Source: Streptomyces sp. DSM 110735 | Lineage (GTDB): Bacteria; Actinomycetota; Actinomycetes; Streptomycetales; Streptomycetaceae | NCBI RefSeq assembly: GCF_016482685.1 | Contig: NZ_JACYHF010000006.1 | Span: forward strand, 298,864 to 362,863 | Reading direction: 5' to 3' | Length of the DNA: 64,000 nucleotides | Part shown: in pieces, positions 31,229-40,061 of the stretch | How positions within the stretch are numbered: position 1 is the first letter of the stretch | How the letters are laid out: each line of letters opens with the position of its first letter | Notes under the pieces: generated by a model | Told to the model about the DNA's origin: nothing | The model's input: only the letters and a program-made list of their open reading frames with translations | Database searches by the model: none | Position numbers and translations under genes: made by a program

Positions 31229-31471
31229 TCACCGGACGGTCGGCGCCTCCGTCGCGCTCGTCTCGGCGGCCGTACCGGCCGGACCAGCGGCAGCGGCGTC
31301 GACACCGGGCGCCGTGCTCTCCGACTTCATCGCCTTCGCCTCGCTCTTGAGGATGCGCATCGACTTGCCGAGCGCGCGGGCGGTGTCCGGCAGCTTCCGG
31401 GAGCCGAACAGCACGATGAATACGATCGCGACGACCAGCAGGTGCCAGGGTTCGAGTCCGTTGCGGAGCAT
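31229..31471 (-). CDS. tatA: Twin-arginine translocase subunit TatA-like
   Basis: This 80-residue protein has the TatA layout: short N-terminus, one hydrophobic segment ([14 protein letters not shown]), the hinge [16 protein letters not shown], an amphipathic helix and an acidic/Ala-rich tail. It would help move folded proteins across the membrane. The ATG at 31471 has GGAGGGG about 6 nt upstream. Streptomyces often carry several TatA paralogues, so whether this is the main one cannot be told; no tatB or tatC gene is adjacent. Confidence 0.88.
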   Translation of the reverse strand: MLRNGLEPWHLLVVAIVFIVLFGSRKLPDTARALGKSMRILKSEAKAMKSESTAPGVDAAAAGPAGTAAETSATEAPTVR

Positions 31472-31559
31472 GACCGCCCCTCCCTCTCTCACGGGTGTTC
31501 ACGTGCTTTTCTCACGTGGTTCCTGAACGACCGGGGCTCCCGCGCCGCCGACCCGCTCA

Positions 31560-31587
31560 GCAATGATTGCTACATTGCGCAACTGTA
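31560..31587. promoter_or_regulatory. Palindromic sequences upstream of the LCP gene
   Basis: GCAATG (31560-31565) pairs with CATTGC (31573-31578), and TACATTGCGCAACTGTA (31571-31587) is a near-palindrome around TTGCGCAA. The block is unusually AT-rich for this genome and lies 30-60 bp before the LCP start, a typical operator position. I do not recognise the regulator. Confidence 0.4.
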
Positions 31588-31617
31588 CAACCCAGGGTGA
31601 GACACAAGAGGGCGCCG

Positions 31618-33204
31618 ATGAGTATCACCAGCAGCCGGAGCACGGCACCGTCGCGACGGCGCGGTGCCGACCGCGACGACCGCGGCGGTCGCGCAGGCGA
31701 CGGCGACGGGGCGGAGTCCCCGCGCGCCACGGCCCGTGACCAGCGCCGCAAGCGCGGTCGCAGGCTGCGCACCGTCCTCGTGGTGTTCCTGTCGCTGGCC
31801 GTGCTGGTCACCGCCGGGGCGGGCTGGCTGTATCTCAAGCTCGACGGCGACATCCGCACCTTCGACTCCGGCGGTCTCTCCGACAACCGGCCCGCCGCGG
31901 GCTCGTCCAAGGGTGAGAACGTGCTCGTCATCGGCTCGGACGCGCGCACCGACGGCAACGCGGCGCTCGGCGGCGGCGACAAGACCGCCATAGGGCGCTC
32001 CGACACCACGCTGCTGCTGCACATATACGCCGACCACAAGCACGCGCTCGCGGTGTCGATACCGCGCGACACCCTGGTCACCATCCCGCCCTGCAAGCTG
32101 CCGAACGGCACCTGGACCCAGACCCAGCAGAACACCATGTTCAACGCGGCGTTCTCCGTCGGCGAGACCGACAAGGGCAACCCCGCCTGCACCCAGAACA
32201 CCGTCGAGCAGCTCACCGGGCTGCGCGTGGACCACACGGTGGTCGTGGACTTCAAGGGCTTCGCCTCGCTCACCCAGGTCGTCGGCGGCGTCAAGGTCTG
32301 TCTGCCGAACGACGTGTACCAGAAGGACCTGAACCCCAACCGCACCACGCGGGGCACGCTGCTCTTCCCCAAGGGTGAGCAGAAGGTGGCGGGCAAGCAG
32401 GCGCTGGACTACGTACGGCTGCGGCACGGCATCGGCGACGGCTCGGACATCGGCCGCATCAAGCGGCAGCAGGCGTTCATCGCGAGCCTGCTGAAGGAGG
32501 TCAAGAGCAAGGGCTTCACCCCGACCCGGCTGCTGCCGCTGGCGACGGCCGCCACCAAGTCCCTGACCGTGGACCCCGGTCTCGGCTCCGCCGACAAGCT
32601 GCTCTCCTTCGCGATGTCGATGAAGGACATCGACCTGCACAACACCAAGTTCATCACCATCCCCTGGCGGTACTCCGGTTCACGGGTGGCGGTGGTGGAG
32701 CCGGACGCGAGCGAGCTGTGGGCCGCGCTGAAGGACGACCGCACGATCGACGGCAAGGACGCCAGCGGCAAGAAGGGCGCGAAGAACAAGGGCGCCAAGG
32801 CGTCCGCCTCCCCCACCGCCTCGGCCGAGCCGGTCTCCGGCGCGGGCATCAGCGTGGCCGTCTACAACGGCACCACGGTGACCGGACTCGGCGCCAAGGG
32901 CGCCCAGATGCTGACCGCCGACGGCTTCACCGTCACCGGCACGGCCACCGCGACCTCGCAGGACCACGCGACGACGGTCGTGCAGTACGGACCCGGTCTG
33001 GAGAGCCAGGCGCAGACCGTCGCCAAGGCGTTCCCGGGCGCCACGCTCGAACAGATCGGCGCGGCGCGGATCAACGTTGTCCTCGGCCAGTCGTACGCCA
33101 CCGCCGCCTCCGCCTCCGCCGCCCCCGCCAAGGTGCCGAGCACCGTGGCCGACGGCGCCCGCTCGGCGGACGAGAACCCGTGCGACAACCTGACCTACGG
33201 CTGA
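31618..33204 (+). CDS. LytR-CpsA-Psr (LCP) family cell-wall glycopolymer ligase
   Basis: This 528-residue protein attaches wall glycopolymers such as teichoic acids to peptidoglycan from a lipid carrier. A basic cytoplasmic N-terminus precedes one membrane segment (TVLVVFLSLAVLVTAGAGWLYL, about 52-73). The LCP domain (about 100-260) shows NVLVIGSDAR with Arg110, SIPRDTLV (Arg150, Asp151) and LDYVRLRHGIGDGSDIGRIKRQQAF. The C-terminal part (about 402-490) is a LytR_C domain (VYNGTTVTGLGAKGAQ). The ATG has AGAGGG upstream. Its stop region overlaps the converging MgtA gene by 10 bp. Confidence 0.93.
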   Translation: MSITSSRSTAPSRRRGADRDDRGGRAGDGDGAESPRATARDQRRKRGRRLRTVLVVFLSLAVLVTAGAGWLYLKLDGDIRTFDSGGLSDNRPAAGSSKGENVLVIGSDARTDGNAALGGGDKTAIGRSDTTLLLHIYADHKHALAVSIPRDTLVTIPPCKLPNGTWTQTQQNTMFNAAFSVGETDKGNPACTQNTVEQLTGLRVDHTVVVDFKGFASLTQVVGGVKVCLPNDVYQKDLNPNRTTRGTLLFPKGEQKVAGKQALDYVRLRHGIGDGSDIGRIKRQQAFIASLLKEVKSKGFTPTRLLPLATAATKSLTVDPGLGSADKLLSFAMSMKDIDLHNTKFITIPWRYSGSRVAVVEPDASELWAALKDDRTIDGKDASGKKGAKNKGAKASASPTASAEPVSGAGISVAVYNGTTVTGLGAKGAQMLTADGFTVTGTATATSQDHATTVVQYGPGLESQAQTVAKAFPGATLEQIGAARINVVLGQSYATAASASAAPAKVPSTVADGARSADENPCDNLTYG

Positions 33205-35702
33205 GCCGCCCCTGACCCGCGCCGGTCGTACCGGGCGCGGGCCACGGTCAGCGCGAGGGCGTACACCCCGAGGACGGCGGCGAGCAGCGCGTAGTGCACG
33301 GCGGGCAGACCCGTCATGCGCAGGGCGGTGCCCAGCGGGGAGAGCGGGATCAGCAGCCCGGCGGTGGCCAGGGCGGCAGCCGACCAGCCGACCGGGCCGG
33401 GACGGCGGCGCCCGGCCACCCGGCGCCCGGTGCGCAGCAGGACCATCACCAGCGCCTGGGTGAGCAGGTTCTCGGTGAACCACGCCGAGTGGAACAGCAT
33501 CCGGTCATCCAGTGCGGCGTTCCCGTGCGGGGCGAACGCGAGCACGGTGAAGGTGGCGAGGTCCGCGACCGTGTTGAGCAGCCCGAATCCGGTGATGAAG
33601 CGCAGGAACGCGGGCGGTCGCAGCCGGGTCGGGCGACGCAGCACCGCCCGGTCGGGGCGGTCGTGGGCGAAGGCGAGCTGCGCCGCGTCGAAGCACAGGT
33701 TCTGCGCGAGCACCTGCGCCGGAAGCATCGGCAGGAAGGGCAGCAGGAGCCCGGCGCCGAGCATGGCGAGGACGTTGCCGAGGTTGGAGGAGAGCGTGAC
33801 GCGCAGATAGGAGGCGATGTTGGCGCTGCTGTGCCGCCCCGCGACCACCGCGTGTCCGATCGCGGTGAGGTCCTTGCTGCCGAGCACCACGTCGGCGCTC
33901 TCCCGGGCCACGGCGACCGCGCCGCGCGGGGCGATGCCGACGTCGGCGGCGTGCAGCGCGGGCACGTCGTTGACGCCGTCGCCTAGGAAGCCGACGGTGT
34001 GCCCGGCTTCGCGCAACCCGCCGACGACGCGCGCCTTGTCCTCGGAAGTGCAGCGGGCGACGACCCGTACGCCCCCTGCGCCGCCCGCCACCACGGCACC
34101 GGACGCCGTGGCCACCTCCCCCACGTCGAGCCCCAGGTCGCGGCAGACGCGGGCGGCGGTGGCCGGGTGGTCGCCGGTGAGGACGTGCACGGTGACGCCG
34201 AGCGCGGTCAGTTCACGCAGCGCCTCGGCGGCGCCCGGCGCGAGTTCGTCGCGGAAGCCGACCAGCCCCCGGAAGGTGAGCCCGCGCACGTCGGCGGCGC
34301 GCCAGGACCGTACGACGGCCGGGCGTTCGGCGGTCGCGACGGCGAGCACCCGCAGCCCGGACTCCGCCTGCCGCGCGGCCAGCGCGAGCAGCCGCCGGTG
34401 TTCCTCCTCCGGCAGCGCGCACCGGTCGAGTACGTCCTCCACCGCGCCCTTGGTCACCAGCACATGGCGTCCGAGGCTGCCCGCGACGACCGCCGTGGCC
34501 ACCCGGTGGGCGGGGTCGAAGGGCAGCGCGGCGACGCCGTCGTACTCCTCGCCGACGGGTCCGGCGGCGCTCAGCAGCGCCTCGTCGAGGGCGTCGGGGG
34601 CGGGCGGTTCGGCCAGTTGGAGGGTCCACCAGGCGCCGACGGCTGCCCAGCGCAGCACCTCGGGATCGGTGCGCCCGTCGGGACCGAGCGCGGCGGCGAC
34701 GACGGGGCGGTCCTGGGTGAGGGTGCCGGTCTTGTCCACGCACAGCACGTCGACCGCGCCGAGGTCGTGCAGCGCGGGCAGGCGTCGTACGACCACCTCG
34801 TGGGTGCGGGCGAGCAGGGCGGCCGCCCGGGCCAGGCACGTGGTGACGATCACCGGGAGCATCTCGGGGGTGAGCCCGACGGCGACCGCGACGGCGAACG
34901 GCAGCGTGGCCACGCCCCGGCCGTGCAGCGCGGCGGCAGCCATGAGCACGAGCGGCGGGGTCAGCAGCACGAAGCGGACCAGCACCCAGGAGATGCCGTG
35001 CACGGACCGGTCGAACGCGCTCGGCTCGCGCCGCACCGGGGTCTGCTGGGCGGCGGCGAACCGGGTGCGCGGACCGGTCTCCACGACGACGGCGGTGGCG
35101 CTGCCCGTGACCACCGCGCAGCCCTGGAAGCACAGATGGGTCTCGGCGCCCGGCTCGGGCACGTCGGCGGCGTGTTTGGGCACCGGCGCGGACTCGCCGG
35201 TCAGCGCGTCCTCGCGCACGGTCAGCCCCCGCGCGCGCAGCAGCGTCACGTCGGCGGGCACCAGGTCGCCGGGTCCGAGCCGTACGACGTCACCGGGCAC
35301 CAGGTCGGCGACCGGCACCTCGCGGGCGCGCGGCTCGGACGCGTCGTCGGTGCGGCGCAGCACGGTGGCCGTGCCCGTGACGAGCCCGCGCAGTGCGGCG
35401 AGGGCGCGGTCGGCGCGGCGTTCGCCGGTCACGCGCAGCGCGCAGCTCACGGCGACGAGGGCGAGGATGACGGAGGCGGTGCGCCAGGAGGCGACGCAGG
35501 CGGAGACCAGACCGAGGGTCAGCAGCAGGGCGGTGAAGGGGTCGCGCAGGGCGCGGGCCGAGCGGCGCGGCCAGGAGGGTCCGGCGGGGCGGGCGGGGAC
35601 GTTCTCACCGAGGGCGGCGAGCCGTGCGCCCGCCTCGGTGTCGGTCAGTCCGCGCGGTCCGGTCTCCAGGCGCCGCAGCAGCCCGAGTGCTGTGTCCGGC
35701 AC
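33195..35702 (-). CDS. mgtA: Magnesium-importing P-type ATPase MgtA
   Basis: This 835-residue P-type ATPase imports Mg2+. The phosphorylation motif is CVDKTGTLT (about 321-329), the actuator TGES is at 168-171, the TM4 motif is VGLTPEMLPVIV (about 275-286) characteristic of MgtA/MgtB, and GDGVNDVPAL is the hinge motif. The N-terminal LLRRLETGPRGLTDTEAGARLA is typical. It is preceded by an ArsR regulator only 4 bp upstream on the minus strand, so the two form an operon. The stop (TAG) overlaps the end of the convergent LCP gene by 10 bp. Confidence 0.92.
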   Translation of the reverse strand: MPDTALGLLRRLETGPRGLTDTEAGARLAALGENVPARPAGPSWPRRSARALRDPFTALLLTLGLVSACVASWRTASVILALVAVSCALRVTGERRADRALAALRGLVTGTATVLRRTDDASEPRAREVPVADLVPGDVVRLGPGDLVPADVTLLRARGLTVREDALTGESAPVPKHAADVPEPGAETHLCFQGCAVVTGSATAVVVETGPRTRFAAAQQTPVRREPSAFDRSVHGISWVLVRFVLLTPPLVLMAAAALHGRGVATLPFAVAVAVGLTPEMLPVIVTTCLARAAALLARTHEVVVRRLPALHDLGAVDVLCVDKTGTLTQDRPVVAAALGPDGRTDPEVLRWAAVGAWWTLQLAEPPAPDALDEALLSAAGPVGEEYDGVAALPFDPAHRVATAVVAGSLGRHVLVTKGAVEDVLDRCALPEEEHRRLLALAARQAESGLRVLAVATAERPAVVRSWRAADVRGLTFRGLVGFRDELAPGAAEALRELTALGVTVHVLTGDHPATAARVCRDLGLDVGEVATASGAVVAGGAGGVRVVARCTSEDKARVVGGLREAGHTVGFLGDGVNDVPALHAADVGIAPRGAVAVARESADVVLGSKDLTAIGHAVVAGRHSSANIASYLRVTLSSNLGNVLAMLGAGLLLPFLPMLPAQVLAQNLCFDAAQLAFAHDRPDRAVLRRPTRLRPPAFLRFITGFGLLNTVADLATFTVLAFAPHGNAALDDRMLFHSAWFTENLLTQALVMVLLRTGRRVAGRRRPGPVGWSAAALATAGLLIPLSPLGTALRMTGLPAVHYALLAAVLGVYALALTVARARYDRRGSGAAQP

Positions 35703-35706
35703 GGGG

Positions 35707-36075
35707 TCACAGGCCGTGCAGTCGGCGTACGGGCGCGGCGGGCCCGTCCTGCTGCCGGGCGGTCAGTCCGACGAGGCGGTGGACGACGTCCACGAGGGCG
35801 GCCTGTTCGACGGTGTCCACGAAGTACACCTGGCGGCGTCCCTCGCGGCGGGAGCGGACGAGTCCGGCGAGCTTGAGCTTGGTCAGATGCTGGCTGACGG
35901 CGGGCAGGGCGCCGCCGACGCGCTCGGCGAGCCCGGTGACGTCGCTCTCGCCCTGGGCCAGCGCCCATACGATGTGCAGCCTGGCCGGTGAGGCGAGCAG
36001 CCCGAAGGCGGCCGCCGCCTCCGCGAACACCTCCGGGGAGGGGTCCTGCCGGCCGGTGCCGGGCGGTGTCGCCAC
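35707..36075 (-). CDS. ArsR/SmtB family metalloregulator-like protein
   Basis: This 122-residue winged-helix repressor has the ArsR fold: FGLLASPARLHIVWALAQGE, then the recognition helix PAVSQHLTKLKLAGLVRSRREGRRQVYFV. Classic metal site residues are largely absent: the ELCVCDL-type Cys segment reads ESDVTGLAERVG, and the C-terminal helix has DVVH at most. It is the first gene of the operon with mgtA (4-bp gap), so it likely controls mgtA. The region upstream has 10-bp periodic repeats. Confidence 0.88.
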   Translation of the reverse strand: MATPPGTGRQDPSPEVFAEAAAAFGLLASPARLHIVWALAQGESDVTGLAERVGGALPAVSQHLTKLKLAGLVRSRREGRRQVYFVDTVEQAALVDVVHRLVGLTARQQDGPAAPVRRLHGL

Positions 36076-36090
36076 TGTGCTCGTCCTCCT

Positions 36091-36140
36091 GGGCGTGTTC
36101 GCGCCGTGTCGCGCGGTGTCTCGCGGTGTCCGTCGGTTTC
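36091..36140. repeat. Five 10-bp imperfect tandem repeats upstream of the arsR gene
   Basis: Units of about 10 bp resembling GCGCGGTGTC repeat from 36091 to 36140: gggcgtgttc, gcgccgtgtc, gcgcggtgtc, tcgcggtgtc, cgtcggtttc. A 10-bp period equals one helical turn. They lie 16-65 bp upstream of the regulator start on the minus strand and could be a protein-binding array. Confidence 0.55.
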
Positions 36141-36317
36141 CGGGGAGCCAGTGTAGGTCGCCGGAGCGTCCCGTCCGTGCCGCGCGGGACGGACAGGAGA
36201 GGCGGGACAGGCGGAACGCCCGGCGGCGGTGGGCGCGCCGGGCGTTCCGGGTCGGGTCGGGCGGGCTGCCGCTGTCAGCTCAAGGTGCCGTCAGCCAGTC
36301 CGCCGATCCCGCCGACT

Positions 36318-37283
36318 TCAGCTCAGCCCCGCGGACTTCAGCCACGCCCGCGCCACGTCCAGCGGGTCCTTGTGCTGGTTCTGCACCTGGGTGTCCAGGT
36401 CGAGCAGGGTGTCGGTGTCCAGCTTGGCGGAGACCGCGTCGAGCGCGGCGGCCCCCTCCTTGGTCAGCGCGCCCTTGCGGACGAGCGGCTGGACGTTCTC
36501 GAAGCCGAAGAGGTTCTTCGGGTCCTGGAGGACGACGAACTTCTCCTTGGCGATGATCGGGTCGGTGCTGAAGATGTCCGCGACCTGCACGTCGTTCTTC
36601 TTCAGCGCCGCCTGGGTGAGCGGGCCGCCCGCGTCCAGCGCCTTGAAGGACTTGAATTGCAGGCCGTACACGTCCTTCAGTCCGACGAGTCCCTGGTGGC
36701 GGGTCTGGAACTCCGGGGAGGCGCCGATCACGAGGTCCTTCGCCGCGCCCTTGAGGTCGGCGATGGTGGACTTGTCGGTGAGCTTGAGCTTCTTCGCGGT
36801 GGCCGCGTTGACGGTGACCGAGTCCTTGTCCTCGGCCGCCGACGGCTTGAGCAGGGTCAGCTTGGAGTCGAGCTTGGTCTCGATCGCCTTGGTCGTCTCC
36901 TCGGCCGTCTTCGGGGTGGCCTTGGGGTCGAGGTAGGCGAGCAGGGCGCCGTTGTACTCGGGCAGGACGGAGATGTCGCCGCTCTTGAGGACGCGGTACG
37001 TCGTCTCGCGGCTGCCGATGTTGGGCTTGTAGGAGACCTTGACGCCCTTGGCCTTGAGGGCTTCGCCGTAGATGTCGGCGAGCAGGATGCTCTCGGCGAA
37101 GTTGTTGGAGCCGACCACGACGGTGCCGGCGGAGGGCTTGTCGCCGCCGGTCAGCGGGTTGTCGTCGGAGCCCTTGTCCGAGGAACCACAGCCCGCCAGC
37201 AGCGCCGTCGCCGCCACGAGCGCGGCCGCCGCCACGGCTCGGTTCCTCCGGGTGGGCCTGCTGATGCGGATGTCAGTAGTCAC
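36318..37283 (-). CDS. Osmolyte (glycine betaine/carnitine type) ABC transporter substrate-binding lipoprotein
   Basis: This 321-residue lipoprotein is the last gene of the osmolyte importer. The lipobox LLAGC places the lipidated Cys at residue 32 of the GTG-started protein. The mature part resembles OpuBC/OsmF-type binders: VVVGSNNFAESILLADIYGEAL, PNIGSRETTYRVLKSGDISVLPEYNG, and a C-terminal WLKSAGL. The start is uncertain: GTG 37283 gives a standard signal peptide; an ATG 45 bp upstream is possible. The 108-bp gap after the permease could hold an internal promoter (TTGACT near 37315). Confidence 0.85.
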   Translation of the reverse strand: MTTDIRISRPTRRNRAVAAAALVAATALLAGCGSSDKGSDDNPLTGGDKPSAGTVVVGSNNFAESILLADIYGEALKAKGVKVSYKPNIGSRETTYRVLKSGDISVLPEYNGALLAYLDPKATPKTAEETTKAIETKLDSKLTLLKPSAAEDKDSVTVNAATAKKLKLTDKSTIADLKGAAKDLVIGASPEFQTRHQGLVGLKDVYGLQFKSFKALDAGGPLTQAALKKNDVQVADIFSTDPIIAKEKFVVLQDPKNLFGFENVQPLVRKGALTKEGAAALDAVSAKLDTDTLLDLDTQVQNQHKDPLDVARAWLKSAGLS

Positions 37284-37391
37284 CCGTCGATCCAAGCCAG
37301 CGTGCTCCTGGCCAGTCAAGTGCGTCATGGTCACCAATTGGCTTCGATTAGTGGGGAGTTGTGCAGTTCGGTGCGGGACACCCGGCATGGT

Positions 37392-38060
37392 TCAGCTACT
37401 CCTTCGTACGCCGGGCGAGACCACCAGGCGGGAGAGGGCCCAGAAGAGGACGAGGGTGGCGAGCGCCATCCCGGCGACCAGGGTGGCGCCGCCGACGACC
37501 TTCTCGTAGTCCTTCTGGTAGAGCCCGTCGATGATGTACCGGCCAAGCCCGCCGAAGCTGACGTAGGCGGCGATGGTGGCGGTGGAGACGATCTGGACGG
37601 CCGCCGTGCGCAGTCCGCCGAGGATCACCGGGAGGGCGACGGGCAGTTCCACCTGGAGCAGGATGCGCGTCTCGGTCAGCCCCATGCCGCGCGCCGCGTC
37701 CACCGGGGAGGGGTCGACGGAGCGGATCGCCTCGTAGGCGGTGACCAGGATGGGCGGTATCGCGAGGATGACCAGCGGGATCATCACGGGCAGTACGCCG
37801 AAGCCGAGCCAGAAGAACATGAGCACCAGCAGACCGAAGCTGGGCAGTGCCCGCGCGGCGGTGGCGACCAGGGCGATGGCGTTGCCGCCGCGTCCCCGGT
37901 GGCCGGTGATCAGACCGACGGGCAGCGCGATCACGGCGGCGAGGACGAGCGCTTCGAGCGAGTAGCCGATGTGTTCGAGGAGCCGGGTGGGGATGCCGTC
38001 GTAGCCGTGCCAGTGGGCGTTGTCCTCGAAGAAGGCGCGGGCGTAGTCGAGTACGTTCAC
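37392..38060 (-). CDS. Osmolyte ABC transporter permease
   Basis: This 222-residue permease has about five membrane segments and the coupling loop VDAARGMGLTETRILLQVEL (about 137-156). The second half (LRTAAVQIVSTATIAAYVSFGGLG) matches OpuBB/ProW-type permeases. The start is GTG 38060 with GAAGGAGGG about 9 nt upstream; it overlaps the previous permease gene by 4 bp, so the two subunits are made together. Confidence 0.9.
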   Translation of the reverse strand: MNVLDYARAFFEDNAHWHGYDGIPTRLLEHIGYSLEALVLAAVIALPVGLITGHRGRGGNAIALVATAARALPSFGLLVLMFFWLGFGVLPVMIPLVILAIPPILVTAYEAIRSVDPSPVDAARGMGLTETRILLQVELPVALPVILGGLRTAAVQIVSTATIAAYVSFGGLGRYIIDGLYQKDYEKVVGGATLVAGMALATLVLFWALSRLVVSPGVRRSS

Positions 38061-38710
38061 CGGGCGTCGCCCTCCTTCGGCATCCAGGGGGTCAGCACCG
38101 TGCGCAGCGCGACGAGCGCCGCGTCGACGAGGGTCGCCAACACCGCTGTGGTGATGACGGAGTTCACGGCGAGGGCGGGCCGGTGGTAGATGTTCGCGTC
38201 GTTGAGCATGTTGCCGAGCGCGCCCTGGTTGCCGATGAGCATGCCGACGCTGACCAGCGAGATGCTGGAGACGCACGCGACCCGGAGACCGGCCATGATC
38301 GCGGGTACGGCGATGGGCAACTGCACCTGGAAGTAACGCCGTACGGCCCCGAGCCCCATCGCCTCGGCGGCGGCCAGGGTCTCCGGGGGCACCGAGCGGA
38401 CGCCGTCCACGATGGCCGGGACGAGCACCACGAGGCTGTAGACGGCGAGCGGGATCATCACCGTGGTCTCGCTCTGGCCGGTGTAGTCGATGAGGACGAC
38501 GAAGAAGGCGAGCGAGGGTATCGCGTACAGGATCGTGGTGAAGCCGAGCACCGGTGGGTACAACCAGCGGAAGCGGGCGCAGAGTTGGGCGACGGGCAGC
38601 GAGGCGAGCAGTCCGGCGAGCACCGGCAGCAGCGCCTCGCGCAGATGCAGCCCGATGAGTCCGGCGTAGCTGTGCTGGAGGTCGCTGGGGAGGTCGAAGA
38701 AGCCGTTCAT
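38057..38710 (-). CDS. Osmolyte ABC transporter permease
   Basis: This 217-residue permease is the partner of the next gene. The coupling loop is ETLAAAEAMGLGAVRRYFQV; the LQLGILVPAI-type core reads ISLVSVGMLIGNQGALGNML, typical of betaine/choline/carnitine permeases. It overlaps the ATPase gene by 4 bp and the next permease by 4 bp, in order ATPase, permease, permease, binding protein. Confidence 0.9.
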   Translation of the reverse strand: MNGFFDLPSDLQHSYAGLIGLHLREALLPVLAGLLASLPVAQLCARFRWLYPPVLGFTTILYAIPSLAFFVVLIDYTGQSETTVMIPLAVYSLVVLVPAIVDGVRSVPPETLAAAEAMGLGAVRRYFQVQLPIAVPAIMAGLRVACVSSISLVSVGMLIGNQGALGNMLNDANIYHRPALAVNSVITTAVLATLVDAALVALRTVLTPWMPKEGDAR

Positions 38711-39831
38711 CCCGCGGCCTTCGCGTCCGTGCGGTGCTCGTCGTGCGCGGCGCGGATCGCCTCGCCGACGGTCTGCTGGGAGACCACGCCGACGGCGCGC
38801 CCGTCACCGTCCACGGCGACGGCCCAGCCGGTCGGGGAGAGCACGGCGCCGTCGAGGGCGGTGCGCAGCGAGTCGGTGCCGGGGCGGAACGGGCGTCCGC
38901 AGGAAAGGAGTTGGTCCTTGTCGATGCTTCCGGCGACGAGCCGGTCCGGCTCGGCCCAGCCGAGCGGGGCGCCGTCGGCGTCGGTCACGAGGACGTAGGG
39001 GGCGCTCGCGGCGGTGGCGATCCGCTCGGCGTCGGCGTCGATCGGGACCAGGGGACCGGTCTCAAGGGCCAGTTCACCGGAGGCGAAGAAGGAGAGTCTG
39101 CGGATGCCCCGGTCGGCGCCGAGGAAGTCCTCCACGAACGGGTCGGCGGGCTCGCTCAACAGCTCGGCGGGCGGCGCGAACTGGGCGAGGTGACCGCCGG
39201 TGCGCAGCACGGCGACCATCGTGCCGAGCTTCACGGCCTCGTCGATGTCGTGGGTGACGAAGACGATCGTCTTGCCCAGCTCGTCCTGGATGCGCAGCAG
39301 TTCGTCCTGGAGTCCCTTGCGCACCACCGGGTCGACGGCGGAGAAGGGCTCGTCCATCAGCAGCACGGGCGGATCGGCGGCGAGCGCCCGCGCCACGCCG
39401 ACGCGCTGCTGCTGACCGCCGGAGAGCTGGTAGGGGTAGCGCCGGGCGAGCGCGGTGTCGAGCCCGACGCGCTCCATCAACTCGGCTGCCTGCTCCCGTG
39501 CCGTGCGTTTGCTCGTCCCCAACAGGCGGGGAACGGTCGCGATGTTGTCGATGATGGTGCGGTGCTGGAAGAGACCCGCGTTCTGGATGACGTAACCCAT
39601 CGACCGCCGCAGCGAGTTGACGGGCCGGTCTCTGATGTCCTCCCCGTCGAGGAGGATGCGCCCCTCGCTGGGCTCCACCATCCGGTTGATCATCCGCAGG
39701 GTCGTGGTCTTGCCGCATCCGGAGGGGCCGACGAGCACGGTGATCGCACGGTCCGGAATGTCGAGCGAGAGCCGGTCGACGGCGACCGTGCCGTCCGGAT
39801 ACCGCTTGCTGACTGAATCTATCCGTATCAA
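38707..39831 (-). CDS. Osmolyte ABC transporter ATPase with C-terminal CBS-like region
   Basis: This 374-residue ATPase is the first gene of the importer operon. Walker A is GPSGCGKTT (35-43), the Q-loop is VIQNAGLF, the signature is LSGGQ (136-140), Walker B is LLMDEP and H-loop TH follows DEFGKTIVFVTH-like sequence. The C-terminal ~115 residues resemble the paired CBS domains that sense ionic strength in OpuA/ProV transporters, but they are diverged. This suggests osmotic control of transport. Confidence 0.9.
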   Translation of the reverse strand: MIRIDSVSKRYPDGTVAVDRLSLDIPDRAITVLVGPSGCGKTTTLRMINRMVEPSEGRILLDGEDIRDRPVNSLRRSMGYVIQNAGLFQHRTIIDNIATVPRLLGTSKRTAREQAAELMERVGLDTALARRYPYQLSGGQQQRVGVARALAADPPVLLMDEPFSAVDPVVRKGLQDELLRIQDELGKTIVFVTHDIDEAVKLGTMVAVLRTGGHLAQFAPPAELLSEPADPFVEDFLGADRGIRRLSFFASGELALETGPLVPIDADAERIATAASAPYVLVTDADGAPLGWAEPDRLVAGSIDKDQLLSCGRPFRPGTDSLRTALDGAVLSPTGWAVAVDGDGRAVGVVSQQTVGEAIRAAHDEHRTDAKAAG

Positions 39832-40009
39832 AACGCCGCGCGCCCTTCGGTTGGCAGGAGCCTTCAGACCGTGCCGGCCGAGTGTAGACGGCGGATGTTT
39901 CCGGCACCTGGTGCATGAACGGGCTTCCCCTACCCGAAGATCACCAGGCCATTCCTGCCATTTTCGGCCGGATGCGCGGGTGTGCGCCGGGCGCCCGGCA
40001 CGCGGCGCG

Positions 40010-40049
40010 CCACCGGCCCCCGTCCGGGCGTTCGGACGGGGGCCGGTGG
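40010..40049. terminator. Strong hairpin after msrB
   Basis: A perfect 17-bp inverted repeat (left arm 40010-40026, right arm 40033-40049, starting CCACCGGCCCCCG) with a 6-nt loop lies 13 bp downstream of the msrB stop on the minus strand. There is no T-tract, as is common in this genome. Confidence 0.65.
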
Positions 40050-40061
40050 CGGGTGGTCGCT

